Origin: Calothrix sp. PCC 7507
Lineage (GTDB): Bacteria; Cyanobacteriota; Cyanobacteriia; Cyanobacteriales; Nostocaceae
NCBI RefSeq assembly: GCF_000316575.1
Contig: NC_019682.1
Coordinates: forward strand, 1,798,001 to 1,862,000
Direction: 5' to 3'
DNA: 64,000 nt
Part shown: positions 26,701-34,511 of the stretch, one piece after another
Layout of the letters: each line of letters begins with the position of its first letter
Position numbering within the stretch: the stretch's first letter is position 1
Notes under the pieces: generated by a model
What the model was told of the DNA's origin: nothing
Database searches by the model: none
What the model saw: only the letters and a program-made list of their open reading frames with translations
Position numbers and translations under genes: made by a program

Positions 26701-28822
26701 AGCAGCAGTGCGCCAAACTCTAAGGGCTGAACGTAGCGAAATCAACGTGAAAATCAGTGCGATCGCATCTGCAAGTGAAGCTCTATTTGCCTCCAATCAA
26801 GAGTTCGACGCTCTATTAGAAAGTCTCAGAGCTTGGAGAAAACTCAACCAAGCAGATAGAGTCCAAGCTGACACCAAAATGCGCGTAGTGACAGCCCTGC
26901 AACAAGCAGTTTATGGGGTAAAGGAGGTAAATCGCTTAGAGGGGCATCGTGATAGTGTCTGGAGCGTCACTTTCAGCCCTGACGGCCAGTTGCTAGCATC
27001 AGGCAGTCTAGATAAAGATGTGAAACTTTGGCGTCCTAATGGAACTTTACTCCAAACCCTCACAGGCCATAGCGATGCTGTAACTAGCGTTAGTTTTAGC
27101 CGCGATGGTCAAAGCCTAGCATCAGCTAGTCTCGACAAAACTGTACAAATCTGGCGAAAAAACCCAATTACAGGCGAATTTGACCCCCATCCTTACAAAA
27201 CCTTAGAAGGACACGCAGATTGGGTTTACAGTGTGAGTTTTAGTCCTGACGGAGAGCTTCTAGCTACTGGGAGTAAGGATGCAACCATAAAACTTTGGCG
27301 TCAGGACGGTAGCCTGGTAAAAATACTTAGGGGACATCAAGGGTGGGTTAATTGGGTAACTTTCAGTCCTGATGGTCAATTTATCGCCTCAGCTAGCGAA
27401 GATAAGACTGTAAAAATCTGGCGCAGGGACGGTAGTTTAGTAGCCACTTTGCAGGGACACAACAAAGGTGTAACCGCTGTAGCCTTTAGTCCCAACGGTC
27501 AAATATTAGCATCTGGAAGTCGAGATAAAACAGTAAAACTTTGGCAACGGCGCAACATTAGTAAAGACCGCTTTAATTTTCTTCCCTATAAAACTTTACT
27601 GCAGCATACCAATACGGTGTGGAATTTGAACTTCAGTACTAACGGTAAGATGTTAGCCTCTGGAAGTGAAGACAACAGCATTAACGTGTGGAGTGTCACA
27701 GGTGCGTTACTTAAAAAATTCAAAGGACATAGTGATGCTGTCGTGAGTGTGGCTTTCAGTCCCAATAATCAAATGTTGGCATCCGCAAGTTATGACAAAA
27801 GTGTGAAACTTTGGAGTTTAGATGCTCTGACATTACCGATCCTCGAAGGACATAAGGACAGAGTTTTGAGCGTTACTTGGAGTCCTGATGGTCAAATGTT
27901 GGCTTCTGGTAGTCGCGATGACACAGTGAAACTCTGGCAACGGAACCTGAGAAAAGGCGAAATAGAAACCCGACTCTACAAGACTCTACTGGGGCACAAA
28001 GATAGAGTTACTAGTGTCAGTTTTGACCCTAAGGGCGAAATGCTGGCATCAGCAAGTTTTGACAAAACTGTGAAACTTTGGCGACGGGATGGCACTTTAA
28101 TCAATACTCTCAAAGGACATAATGATAGTGTAAATAGCGTCAACTTTAGCCCTGACGGTCAGTTATTGGTATCAGCTAGCAAAGATAAGACAGTGAAACT
28201 TTGGAACCGTGAGGGTAAATTGCTGAAAACCTTAGTTGGGCATCAAGATAGGGTAAATAGCGCGAGTTTTAGTCCTGATGGTCAGGTAATAGCTTCTGCT
28301 AGTGATGACAAAACTGTGAAACTTTGGCGACAAGATGGTACTTTAATCAAAACTTTCTCCCCCCATGACAGTTGGGTATTAGGTGTGAGTTTTAGTCCTA
28401 CTGACCAGTTGTTGGCTACCGCAAGTTGGGATAACACTGTGAAATTATGGCGGCGGGATGGTACTTTTTTAAAAACATTGTTGAAAGGGTACAGTGATAG
28501 CGTCAATGCGGTGACTTATAGTCCTAATGGTGAATTACTAGCGGCTGCTAGTTTTGACAAGAGTGTGAAACTCTGGAGTCGTGAGGGCAAATTGATTAAA
28601 ACTCTCACTGGACATCGCGGTGGAGTGTTCAGTGTTAGTTTTAGCCCTGATGGTAAAACTCTGGCATCAGCCAGTGATGACAACACGATCATTCTGTGGA
28701 ATTTAGACGTTGATGACTTACTTCTGAAAGGTTGCAACTGGGTGGATGATTATCTCAAATACAACCGCAATGTTGAAGGGCGCGATCGCCATCTTTGTGA
28801 TAACATCACCCACAGCCGCTAG
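23798..28822 (+). CDS. STAND NTPase with TPR-like region and 14 WD40 repeats
   Basis: A 1674-residue protein. Residues 1-190 look like a degenerate NTPase domain with no GK[ST] loop but with beta strands such as PLVLWLQDD. Residues ~200-530 are helical and TPR-like. A STAND (nSTAND1-type) NTPase follows, with Walker A GPSGVGKSS (from residue 565), Walker B IIIIFDQFEEF (Asp651) and the helical sensor region RYQLVHDYLVEPIR. A coiled coil and one hydrophobic segment (AGVALAIMASTIAVLWW, near 945-962) come next, probably a membrane anchor. From ~1045 there are 14 WD40 repeats of GH...SPDG...SxDKTVKLW type, enough for two seven-bladed propellers. STAND-WD40 proteins act as NTP-driven sensor switches. 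The ligand and output are unknown. Confidence 0.88.
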   Translation: MTKWQFTAAIANENQQALQRLIRAIKLSKGQFALILVRCNYGQLREQMLSNLNSLTKDINLRELVLHPATTALHTTIVTELFLNHPAVVTDGLPSAVMVFGLESITALEDLLSGINQARDIYAATFPFPLVLWLQDDVASMLAKLAPDFKSWAATTIKFELAQEYLIALIRQETESLLAKVLEAGTNRFLSNAALDLAPKSQNRHEIESARNDLLRLYNVKLEPELEASLEFVLGRDEYANDQIDKALAHYQRSLILWQKVGSEETGFRGLAENIEVYSSEPPILSSSPLLRQAVVMFHLGLCYRRMADLNYGADWKYWQNALSWFKQCLEILKTAQRQDLVAKFISSACEMLHRLQAWEDLEELAQEALRLHEMYGNPGQVAQDYGFLAAVAAAESNWLLAHELANKALAIAELTTEVSRQQESWYLLLLARTQRHLSEWEEAINSLEWAKVVCELQYEPSLYLEILEELRSLYFFERRDYAEAFSLKQEKIQIEHQYGFRAFIGASQLQPQRYRINPVLESQKIPFIPEEVAQEIAAAGRQQDVNRLIERITRADYKLTVIHGPSGVGKSSTLKAGLVPALKGKVIGERIPLPIVLSVYTDWVTALGRSVNHVLSQAEISVAVELTPTILLEKLRLASERNHTIIIIFDQFEEFFFVSTSPIKKVQFYQFFSECLNIPYVKIILSLREDYLHYLLEFERLSKESSDGLYDLGVINKNILDKDIRYYLGNFNRTDASRIIHSLTQRSHDELSDELINQLVDDLAAELDEVHPIELQIVGAQLQAENITTLEQYKLCGGSEKLVERWLEEVIKDCGQENEERSWKLLFELTDEKGTRPLKTKADLSAVLGNTLETIAEFDSSWEFILEILVGSGLVLREREELGDRYQLVHDYLVEPIRQKNDYGMIAELEKIRSEKTRAEVAQQISQEQLNLVLQRRLREARIAGVALAIMASTIAVLWWQADSQRRAAVRQTLRAERSEINVKISAIASASEALFASNQEFDALLESLRAWRKLNQADRVQADTKMRVVTALQQAVYGVKEVNRLEGHRDSVWSVTFSPDGQLLASGSLDKDVKLWRPNGTLLQTLTGHSDAVTSVSFSRDGQSLASASLDKTVQIWRKNPITGEFDPHPYKTLEGHADWVYSVSFSPDGELLATGSKDATIKLWRQDGSLVKILRGHQGWVNWVTFSPDGQFIASASEDKTVKIWRRDGSLVATLQGHNKGVTAVAFSPNGQILASGSRDKTVKLWQRRNISKDRFNFLPYKTLLQHTNTVWNLNFSTNGKMLASGSEDNSINVWSVTGALLKKFKGHSDAVVSVAFSPNNQMLASASYDKSVKLWSLDALTLPILEGHKDRVLSVTWSPDGQMLASGSRDDTVKLWQRNLRKGEIETRLYKTLLGHKDRVTSVSFDPKGEMLASASFDKTVKLWRRDGTLINTLKGHNDSVNSVNFSPDGQLLVSASKDKTVKLWNREGKLLKTLVGHQDRVNSASFSPDGQVIASASDDKTVKLWRQDGTLIKTFSPHDSWVLGVSFSPTDQLLATASWDNTVKLWRRDGTFLKTLLKGYSDSVNAVTYSPNGELLAAASFDKSVKLWSREGKLIKTLTGHRGGVFSVSFSPDGKTLASASDDNTIILWNLDVDDLLLKGCNWVDDYLKYNRNVEGRDRHLCDNITHSR

Positions 28823-28887
28823 TACCAAGAGTTGTGAGTGTGAGGCGCAAAGAGTTTTAAATTAAAAACTCGAAACCTGTTGTCAGC

Positions 28888-29238
28888 TTACCAGCCATAA
28901 GAGCGATCGCTACCAATCAAACCATCACGATTTTCATCATTAGCCTCTTGTACCAATTTCGCTAAAAAGGCTTTTAGCCTCATCCGCTCAATATAAGGCC
29001 AGCCACCCTCAGACTCAATATCTTTCAGTAGCGCGTAAAGTTGCTGACGGTTATCAGGCAAACTGTCTTGAAAAGACCCATCGCGGATTTCTCGGTGTAA
29101 CTGCTCTAACTGCCGCAGCAGAGCCAAAAGAGCTACAGAATCCCCTTGACAGCTTTCAGCTGCATCATGAACCGTAGTTGCGATCGCTTGCAGTGTCGAG
29201 GACAAATTTCCTGATGCCAAACTTCTATCGTTGCTCAT
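28888..29238 (-). CDS. Conserved hypothetical protein
   Basis: A 116-residue, largely helical acidic protein with no signal peptide or membrane segment. It reads SSTLQAIATTVHDAAESC at the start and GGWPYIERMRLKAFLAKLVQ near the end. It is convergent with the STAND-WD40 gene, 65 bp away. I recall similar small proteins in Nostocales but no named domain. The GC content and the HIP1-related site in the frame fit the host, so it is probably native. Function unknown. Confidence 0.65.
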   Translation of the reverse strand: MSNDRSLASGNLSSTLQAIATTVHDAAESCQGDSVALLALLRQLEQLHREIRDGSFQDSLPDNRQQLYALLKDIESEGGWPYIERMRLKAFLAKLVQEANDENRDGLIGSDRSYGW

Positions 29239-30278
29239 GCCAACTTTTCTGTGTAAATTAAGGTCTACTCAAATTTACCGAACATTTTTGGTTTTCATGG
29301 ATTGTCACAGATTGAAAAGCCGATGGGGAGTAGAGCAACTTCGGGCTACAGTGGCTTCTGGAGGTTCTTGGAGTATGGAATCACCACTCTCTGATTTCAC
29401 AGGCACTCACTGCCCAAGCAAGAGCGGACTGTAACCTGATTTGTATCCATAGTCAACAATAATTGCGTAGACGCAAAGCGTCTTGTCACTAGACATCGCC
29501 CCTAAAAATAAAGCATTAATGCTTAACACAGCCTCTGCAAGAGCTAGGTGAGAGCAAAATGTTCTTGTTGAAGAATAGATTGCTTTGATTTTGAGTTTCA
29601 AAAAATCGTATGATCTGGCTGACTTCCCTATCAAACAATTAGCTGTATGTAGTAGCGACACATACATAATACAGAACGTCTTGGGCGATGCCGCTTTTGC
29701 CATACGCAAGAGGAAAATGCGAAGGAAATCCCACTTTTCGCATTCTTTGAGGTAATCACTGATGCCGCTCTGTCCTTGAGTTTGGAACAGAAGCCTGAAT
29801 TTCCAGAAAAATTTAGAGATTCTGCTTGGACAGAAACAGATAGAGCCGCTGTCAACTCCGATGGTAAGCTGTATTTTATCTGTAATCAGAGCCAAGACAA
29901 CTTTCACAAGTTGAATTTTTAGGCCTAACTAAGTTGAAAAAGTAATTTCCAACTTGAGGGAGGGAATAAGGGAGCCAACGGCTTGCAGGGGTTCCCCCCG
30001 TTTAGCCCTGTAGTGGTAAATACATGACGAACATAAAAGTCTAGATTTCTCTGGATTTTTATGAGCGGTGTACTTATCCACATACCCAAACCCTATCAAA
30101 TGCCGCCAACAGTGAAACTGCTGGTTTTGCCCCACTTAGGCCACGCATCCAAAACTAGATGTGTTGTGTTCCTGAGGAATGAGGCTTCAACCCCAGACTC
30201 AAGAAAGCGACACGTTTGATTACGTTTAGCAGAGCAGTTTTACAACTTAGATATTAATTTTTGACATTGAGGTTGACC
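29239..30278. other. 1-kb intergenic region upstream of psbO
   Basis: No complete gene is supported. A plus-strand frame at about 29664-29922 reads like real protein (for instance EQKPEFPEKFRDSAWTETDR) but has no start and only a stop, so it may be a gene remnant. A common Nostoc-type palindromic segment (GTAGACGCAAAGCGTC) occurs at 29466-29481. The last 100 bp would hold the psbO promoter. Confidence 0.45.
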
Positions 30279-31115
30279 ATGAGGTATCGCGCTTTAATTG
30301 TTGCATTCTTAGCTTTGTGCTTGGGACTCATAACCGCTTGTAGCGACGGATCTTCTTCTAGTAGTGGTAGAGATTTACTGACTTACGAACAAATTCGCGG
30401 CACTGGTTTGGCTAACAAATGCCCCCAACTGGCAGAAACAAGACGTGGTTCGATTCCTATCGATGCTAGCCAGTCCTACGCCATCAAAGAACTTTGCTTG
30501 GAACCAACCCAATTCTTTGTAAAAGAAGAACCCGCTAATAAACGGCAAGAAGCAGAATTTGTCGCTGGCAAATTATTGACTAGATACACTTCCACCATTG
30601 ACCAAGTGCAAGGCGATCTGAAAATTAATCCAGATAATAGCCTGACCTTTGTAGAGAAAGATGGTCTTGACTTCCAAGCCATCACTGTGCAACTACCTGG
30701 TGGCGAACGAGTACCTTTCCTATTCACCATCAAAAACTTAGTTGCTCAAAGTCAACCTGGTTTATCCAGTGTTAGTACTTCCACAGACTTTGAAGGCACT
30801 TTTAAAGTACCTTCCTATCGTGGTGCTGCCTTCTTAGATCCTAAAGGTCGTGGTGTTGTCAGTGGCTATGATAATGCTGTTGCTCTGCCTGCTCAAGCTG
30901 ATGACGACGAACTGACCCGGACTAATGTCAAGCGTGCTGAAAATCTCAGTGGCAAAATTTCTCTGCAAGTAGCCAAAATAGATGGTGTTAGTGGTGAAAT
31001 TGCTGGCACCTTCGAGAGTGAACAGCCATCTGATACTGATTTAGGTGCTGGCGAGCCTAAAGAAGTCAAGATTCGGGGTCTGTTTTACGGTCGAGTTGAG
31101 TCAAATCGCAGCTAA
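30279..31115 (+). CDS. psbO: PsbO, photosystem II manganese-stabilising protein
   Basis: The 278-residue extrinsic 33-kDa subunit that stabilises the Mn4CaO5 cluster on the lumenal side of photosystem II. The ATG at 30279 is followed by a hydrophobic leader. Family marks are LTYEQIRGTGLANKCPQL and KELCLEPTQFFVKEE (the two disulfide cysteines), then QLPGGERVPFLFTIKNLVA, STDFEGTFKVPSYRGAAFLDPKGRG and ESEQPSDTDLGAGEPKEVKIRG. The leader ends LITAC, which fits a lipobox better than a plain AxA cleavage site, so the mature protein may be lipid-anchored. A terminator follows, and sigF is the next gene. Confidence 0.98.
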   Translation: MRYRALIVAFLALCLGLITACSDGSSSSSGRDLLTYEQIRGTGLANKCPQLAETRRGSIPIDASQSYAIKELCLEPTQFFVKEEPANKRQEAEFVAGKLLTRYTSTIDQVQGDLKINPDNSLTFVEKDGLDFQAITVQLPGGERVPFLFTIKNLVAQSQPGLSSVSTSTDFEGTFKVPSYRGAAFLDPKGRGVVSGYDNAVALPAQADDDELTRTNVKRAENLSGKISLQVAKIDGVSGEIAGTFESEQPSDTDLGAGEPKEVKIRGLFYGRVESNRS

Positions 31116-31171
31116 ATTTTCTTGAGTACCATGACTGATGGGCACTCAAATCAAACTTAAACTCTGAGACT

Positions 31172-31215
31172 AACCCCTTTACCCCCCTATTTTTAGGCGA
31201 GTAAAAGGGTTTTTT
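31172..31215 (+). terminator. Terminator of psbO
   Basis: AACCCCTTTAC at 31172-31182 pairs with GTAAAAGGGTT at 31201-31211 with one mismatch, followed by a T run. It lies 57 bp past the psbO stop. Confidence 0.75.
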
Positions 31216-31681
31216 ATTAACAATAATCAGTCATCAAAGGCAGTCAGAAACCCGCTCCACTGCCGTTAACTGTTGACGGATGACTGTTAAGCGTCAATGT
31301 GAACTCCCATACCTCTTTAGAGGTGGAATGAGCTTCAATTATTGATAACTATCTACGTATATTTACGCTATGTGCTTGGGTAACTTAGGCTGATTAAGCC
31401 TATATAAATCTTTTGTAATTAATACCGTATTAATACGGATGTGAGAACCTTTTTAGAATCTAGTAAAATAGAAACAATTGTGGTTTTACATATATTACTA
31501 AGTCTCATATTAAATAAGCTAAATTAAGTAAAATCTCGGTTTGATATTAAGTAAATAATTTTATATTTTGGCTACAGGCCATAACAAATTTAAAAGACAA
31601 ACAAAACACTAACTTTGCTTGTTTAAATTTGGCTCGATTGTCAACCCAACTATAGAATTTTTTCTAGATTAAAAGTTTCGT

Positions 31682-31709
31682 TATGTCCTAGAAAATTTTC
31701 TAGGACATA
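31682..31709. promoter_or_regulatory. 28-bp perfect palindrome upstream of sigF
   Basis: The half-site is TATGTCCTAGAAAA followed immediately by its exact reverse complement. The palindrome ends 89 bp before the sigF ATG. It has no T run, so an operator is likelier than a terminator. The binding protein is unknown. Confidence 0.5.
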
Positions 31710-31798
31710 TCGGGCGATTTTTGCTTTGATATTGCGTAATCATATCTGGGTTTAAAAGCGAGTCATTAACAGTTTATTTGCTCAACAAAAACGGTGCT

Positions 31799-32575
31799 AT
31801 GCCAACTACAGCTACCAACGAACTGAAGCACGAGATTTGGCAGATCCTGCGAGAATATGAAAAATCTCGCTCAGAAACTGTCCGGAATCAACTAGTGCAA
31901 CTCAATTTTGGACTTGTGAGAAAAGAAGCTCACTACTGGATGAATCAATGCCATGAAAGCTATGAGGACTTACTCCAAGTAGGCTGTTTGGGTTTAATTA
32001 GAGCTATTGAAAGATTTGAAATTTCTAAAGGACATGCTTTTAGTTCCTTTGCTATCCCTTACATTCGCGGCGAAATTCAGCATTATCTCCGGGATAAAGG
32101 TGTCACGGTGCGAATTCCCCGACGTTATTTAGCTCTACAACAGCAGGCTATAGGAGTTTCGCGCTCTTTGCGTACAAAATACAACCGCCCACCCACTGAC
32201 TCGGAACTAGCAGCAGCATTGGAAATTTCTACAACCGAATGGCAAGAAATTAAATTAGCATGGGTGAATCGCGCTCCTTTAAGCCTAGATGTACCAGTGC
32301 AGGATGGAGAGGAAGGGTCTACATGTTTGGGAGAATTGGTTCCAGATCCTCATTACCGCAGCTTTCAACTGGCGCAAGAAGATCAATTTCGTTTACAACA
32401 AGCATTGGTTCAGCTAGAAAACCACACTCGTGAAGTTTTGGAATGTGTATTTTTGCAAGACTTGACGCAAAAACAAGTAGCAGAACATCTTGGGATTAGT
32501 GTAGTTACGGTTTCCCGTAGAGTCAAAAAAGGATTGGATTTACTCAAACACATCATGGGCGCGGCAGATGATTAA
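31799..32575 (+). CDS. sigF: RNA polymerase sigma factor, SigF type
   Basis: A 258-residue group 3 sigma factor from ATG 31799; a TTG seven codons upstream is less likely. Region 2 reads EDLLQVGCLGLIRAIERFE and HAFSSFAIPYIRGEIQHYLRD. Region 3 begins RIPRRYLALQQQ. Region 4 holds the helix-turn-helix LTQKQVAEHLGISVVTVSRRV. The absence of region 1 and the pattern KGHAFSSFAIPYIRGEI place it with cyanobacterial SigF, which in other species controls motility and stress genes. The adjacency with psbO resembles Anabaena as I recall it. The 28-bp palindrome upstream may control it. Confidence 0.88.
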   Translation: MPTTATNELKHEIWQILREYEKSRSETVRNQLVQLNFGLVRKEAHYWMNQCHESYEDLLQVGCLGLIRAIERFEISKGHAFSSFAIPYIRGEIQHYLRDKGVTVRIPRRYLALQQQAIGVSRSLRTKYNRPPTDSELAAALEISTTEWQEIKLAWVNRAPLSLDVPVQDGEEGSTCLGELVPDPHYRSFQLAQEDQFRLQQALVQLENHTREVLECVFLQDLTQKQVAEHLGISVVTVSRRVKKGLDLLKHIMGAADD

Positions 32576-32739
32576 CTACAAACCAATTCAAGCCGCAATT
32601 ATGCTGGATTTAGAGTGCTAAAAATAACTTTGCAATATAAAAAATTAGGTTATAAAGGTAACAGACTTAGCCTTTGACCCAAATTTTAGGCATGTTGATT
32701 TATACAAGCAAATTTTTCTATTGCTTTTGAGAACAGCTA

Positions 32740-33582
32740 ATGGGCAAAAAAAATTCGACGATTGCAGGTGTAGCTATTTTAACTTTGGCGATCGCTGGTT
32801 GTGCTTCGGAAAACACACCACAAGCTACCACTCCCACTCCGACTGCGGCTAGCCCTAGTCCAAATGCGGCGCTAGTCAATAAGTCGCCACGAGCTATTCA
32901 ATCTTTTAATAATCCAGTAGTAGCGGCTAAAAATGTATCTCAAGTTGCTTCTGCAACTCCTAATCTCATTCAATCAACTAATGCTACAGAACGGGCAATT
33001 GTGGTTTCAAAAGGGCGCAATGACCCGTTTGCTCAAATTACTGGGCAGACGGTGATCGAAGTTGCTAATAACACTACCAAACCCGTTCCTGATTTACCTC
33101 CCCTACCTATTGCCAAAACTGCAAGTACAGGAGTCAAAGTACCAATACGGAGTGCTGTGATCTCGGCGCGTTTGAACACCAGGACATTGCCTAGTTTGAC
33201 TCCAGTCCTACCTAGGGTTTTACCTCCAGTTGTCCCCAGCCCAAATTTAGTTTCTGTGCTACCACAGTCACCACAACCTGAGTTAGCAAAAGCAGTGATT
33301 GTGAGTGGTGTGGTTTTGCTGGGTAATCAACTCCAGGCAATTATCAAAGTGCCAAATGAGCCTGCAAGTCGCTATGTACAGGCGGGACAGCGATTGGCAA
33401 ATGGTGTGCTGATTAAACGTATTGAAATGAATGAAGGTTCCAACCCGGTCGTGATTGTGGAACAATACGGTATTGAAGTGGCCAGAATGGTAGGAGATGC
33501 ACCAACAGCTACTGCTGCTGGCAATAATCCTGTTCCTGGGACAACGCCACCACAAAATCCTGTTAATACCGGAGCTTCATAA
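32740..33582 (+). CDS. Hypothetical lipoprotein
   Basis: A 280-residue protein with a lipoprotein signal peptide (lipobox LAIAGC, Cys at about residue 21). A long Pro/Thr/Ser/Val-rich linker follows. A conserved-looking C-terminal domain from about residue 180 (AVIVSGVVLLGNQLQAIIKV, then ASRYVQAGQRLANGVLIKRI) resembles small beta-barrel domains of pilus or secretion assembly proteins. Its stop codon overlaps the start of the next gene by one base, so the two are translationally coupled. I do not recognise a named family. Confidence 0.7.
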   Translation: MGKKNSTIAGVAILTLAIAGCASENTPQATTPTPTAASPSPNAALVNKSPRAIQSFNNPVVAAKNVSQVASATPNLIQSTNATERAIVVSKGRNDPFAQITGQTVIEVANNTTKPVPDLPPLPIAKTASTGVKVPIRSAVISARLNTRTLPSLTPVLPRVLPPVVPSPNLVSVLPQSPQPELAKAVIVSGVVLLGNQLQAIIKVPNEPASRYVQAGQRLANGVLIKRIEMNEGSNPVVIVEQYGIEVARMVGDAPTATAAGNNPVPGTTPPQNPVNTGAS

Positions 33583-33830
33583 TGACGGAGACTAAAGAAA
33601 AAATTGAATTTGCTGGTTTACCTTTAGCAGTCTATCGAGAGATAGCTGCTCATTTACGTCAAGTCGATGGGGTAGAAGTGGGTTTAATTCCTCAGTCATC
33701 CCAGCAGTTTGATTACTATCAAAGTCAAATTGCTGGCTTATGGATTTCGTGGGCTGTAAACTCTAGTTTAGATAGCCAACAACAGGTGCAGCAAATTTTG
33801 AACTATTATCAAAACCGCTACGGTGTCTAA
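33582..33830 (+). CDS. Small conserved protein coupled to the lipoprotein
   Basis: An 82-residue soluble protein whose ATG overlaps the preceding stop (TAATG). It starts MTETKEKIEFAGLPLAVYRE and continues HLRQVDGVEVGLIPQSSQQFDYYQSQI. There is a possible alpha/beta fold and no signal peptide or membrane helix. The tight coupling suggests stoichiometric expression with the lipoprotein, but the two would lie in different compartments. Function unknown. Confidence 0.72.
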   Translation: MTETKEKIEFAGLPLAVYREIAAHLRQVDGVEVGLIPQSSQQFDYYQSQIAGLWISWAVNSSLDSQQQVQQILNYYQNRYGV

Positions 33831-34511
33831 CTACTTGCGTGGGGGACAAGTTCATCAACTTTACTTCTGTGATATTTTACTGAGGGTTAGTCAACCTAAA
33901 AACCCTTTAATCATTTTTCTCCAAAAGTTTCTGAAACAATAACACCTCCAGCAGCCCGTATTGGAAAATGCTACTGGGGGTATTTGATGTTTGTGCCCAG
34001 GTTTTTTGTGCGATCGCTGTTGATCAACTTATACCAATTCACTTTAATAATGATACATATGCGTTGTTAAGGGCGCGGCAATGCCGTGCTACTACGAGAA
34101 ATCTGTCTGTATCAGTGTTTTCTTGAATTGGTATAATACCAATTCAAATAATTTTGGCGACACATGGATTGTAGTGAAGGGATCTTGACGAATCAAGACA
34201 GTATCTACGATTTATCCGTCGCATTCTTTTTGCAGATTGGCATTAGATAATGTATTAATTAATACTCAAGACATAATTATTCAGTAAGCCCTAATTAATC
34301 TTGTTTAACTACTTATGCTTCACTGGACAGAGGACTAGGTGAAAATTTAGAGGTCTGGGTGAGGCGTGATGAGGGATACTCTAGTTAAATTTGCGTGTAT
34401 CTTGAGCAAAACACGATCGCAGGTGATGAAAATCTAAATTGCTGAGGTAAACTTGCAAGCAAGTAATGCAAAATATTACTCAGCTGCTCTTCGGTCTGGG
34501 CATCACTCACA
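33831..34511. other. 681-bp intergenic region with a palindromic element
   Basis: No gene is seen. It holds the MITE-like element at 34029-34136, and a further half-copy of the same end (TACCAATTCAAATAATTTTG) immediately after it at 34138-34157. Confidence 0.6.
34029..34136. mobile_element. Short MITE-like element with TTATACCAATTCA ends
   Basis: TTATACCAATTCA (34029-34041) and TGAATTGGTATAA (34124-34136) are perfect 13-bp inverted repeats bounding 108 bp. The centre carries a GGGCGCGGCAATGCCG core (34071-34086) like those at 59468 and 61211. Confidence 0.7.

Larger units (their letters stand above)
31116..31798. other. 683-bp region between psbO and sigF
   Basis: Contains the psbO terminator (31172-31215), STRR-like CAGTCAT/CTGTTAA units near 31225-31290 and a 28-bp perfect palindrome (31682-31709) upstream of sigF. 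No gene is seen. Confidence 0.6.

Noticed and set aside
29407-29907. 166-residue minus-strand frame upstream of psbO
   Set aside because: No recognisable motif and it overlaps repeat DNA; the opposite strand looks more protein-like over part of it.
29929-30135. 68-residue minus-strand frame just upstream of psbO
   Set aside because: No domain, and it lies in the likely psbO promoter region.
30440-30460. tRNA-like GGTTCGATTCC segment
   Set aside because: It is inside the psbO coding frame and has no cloverleaf around it.
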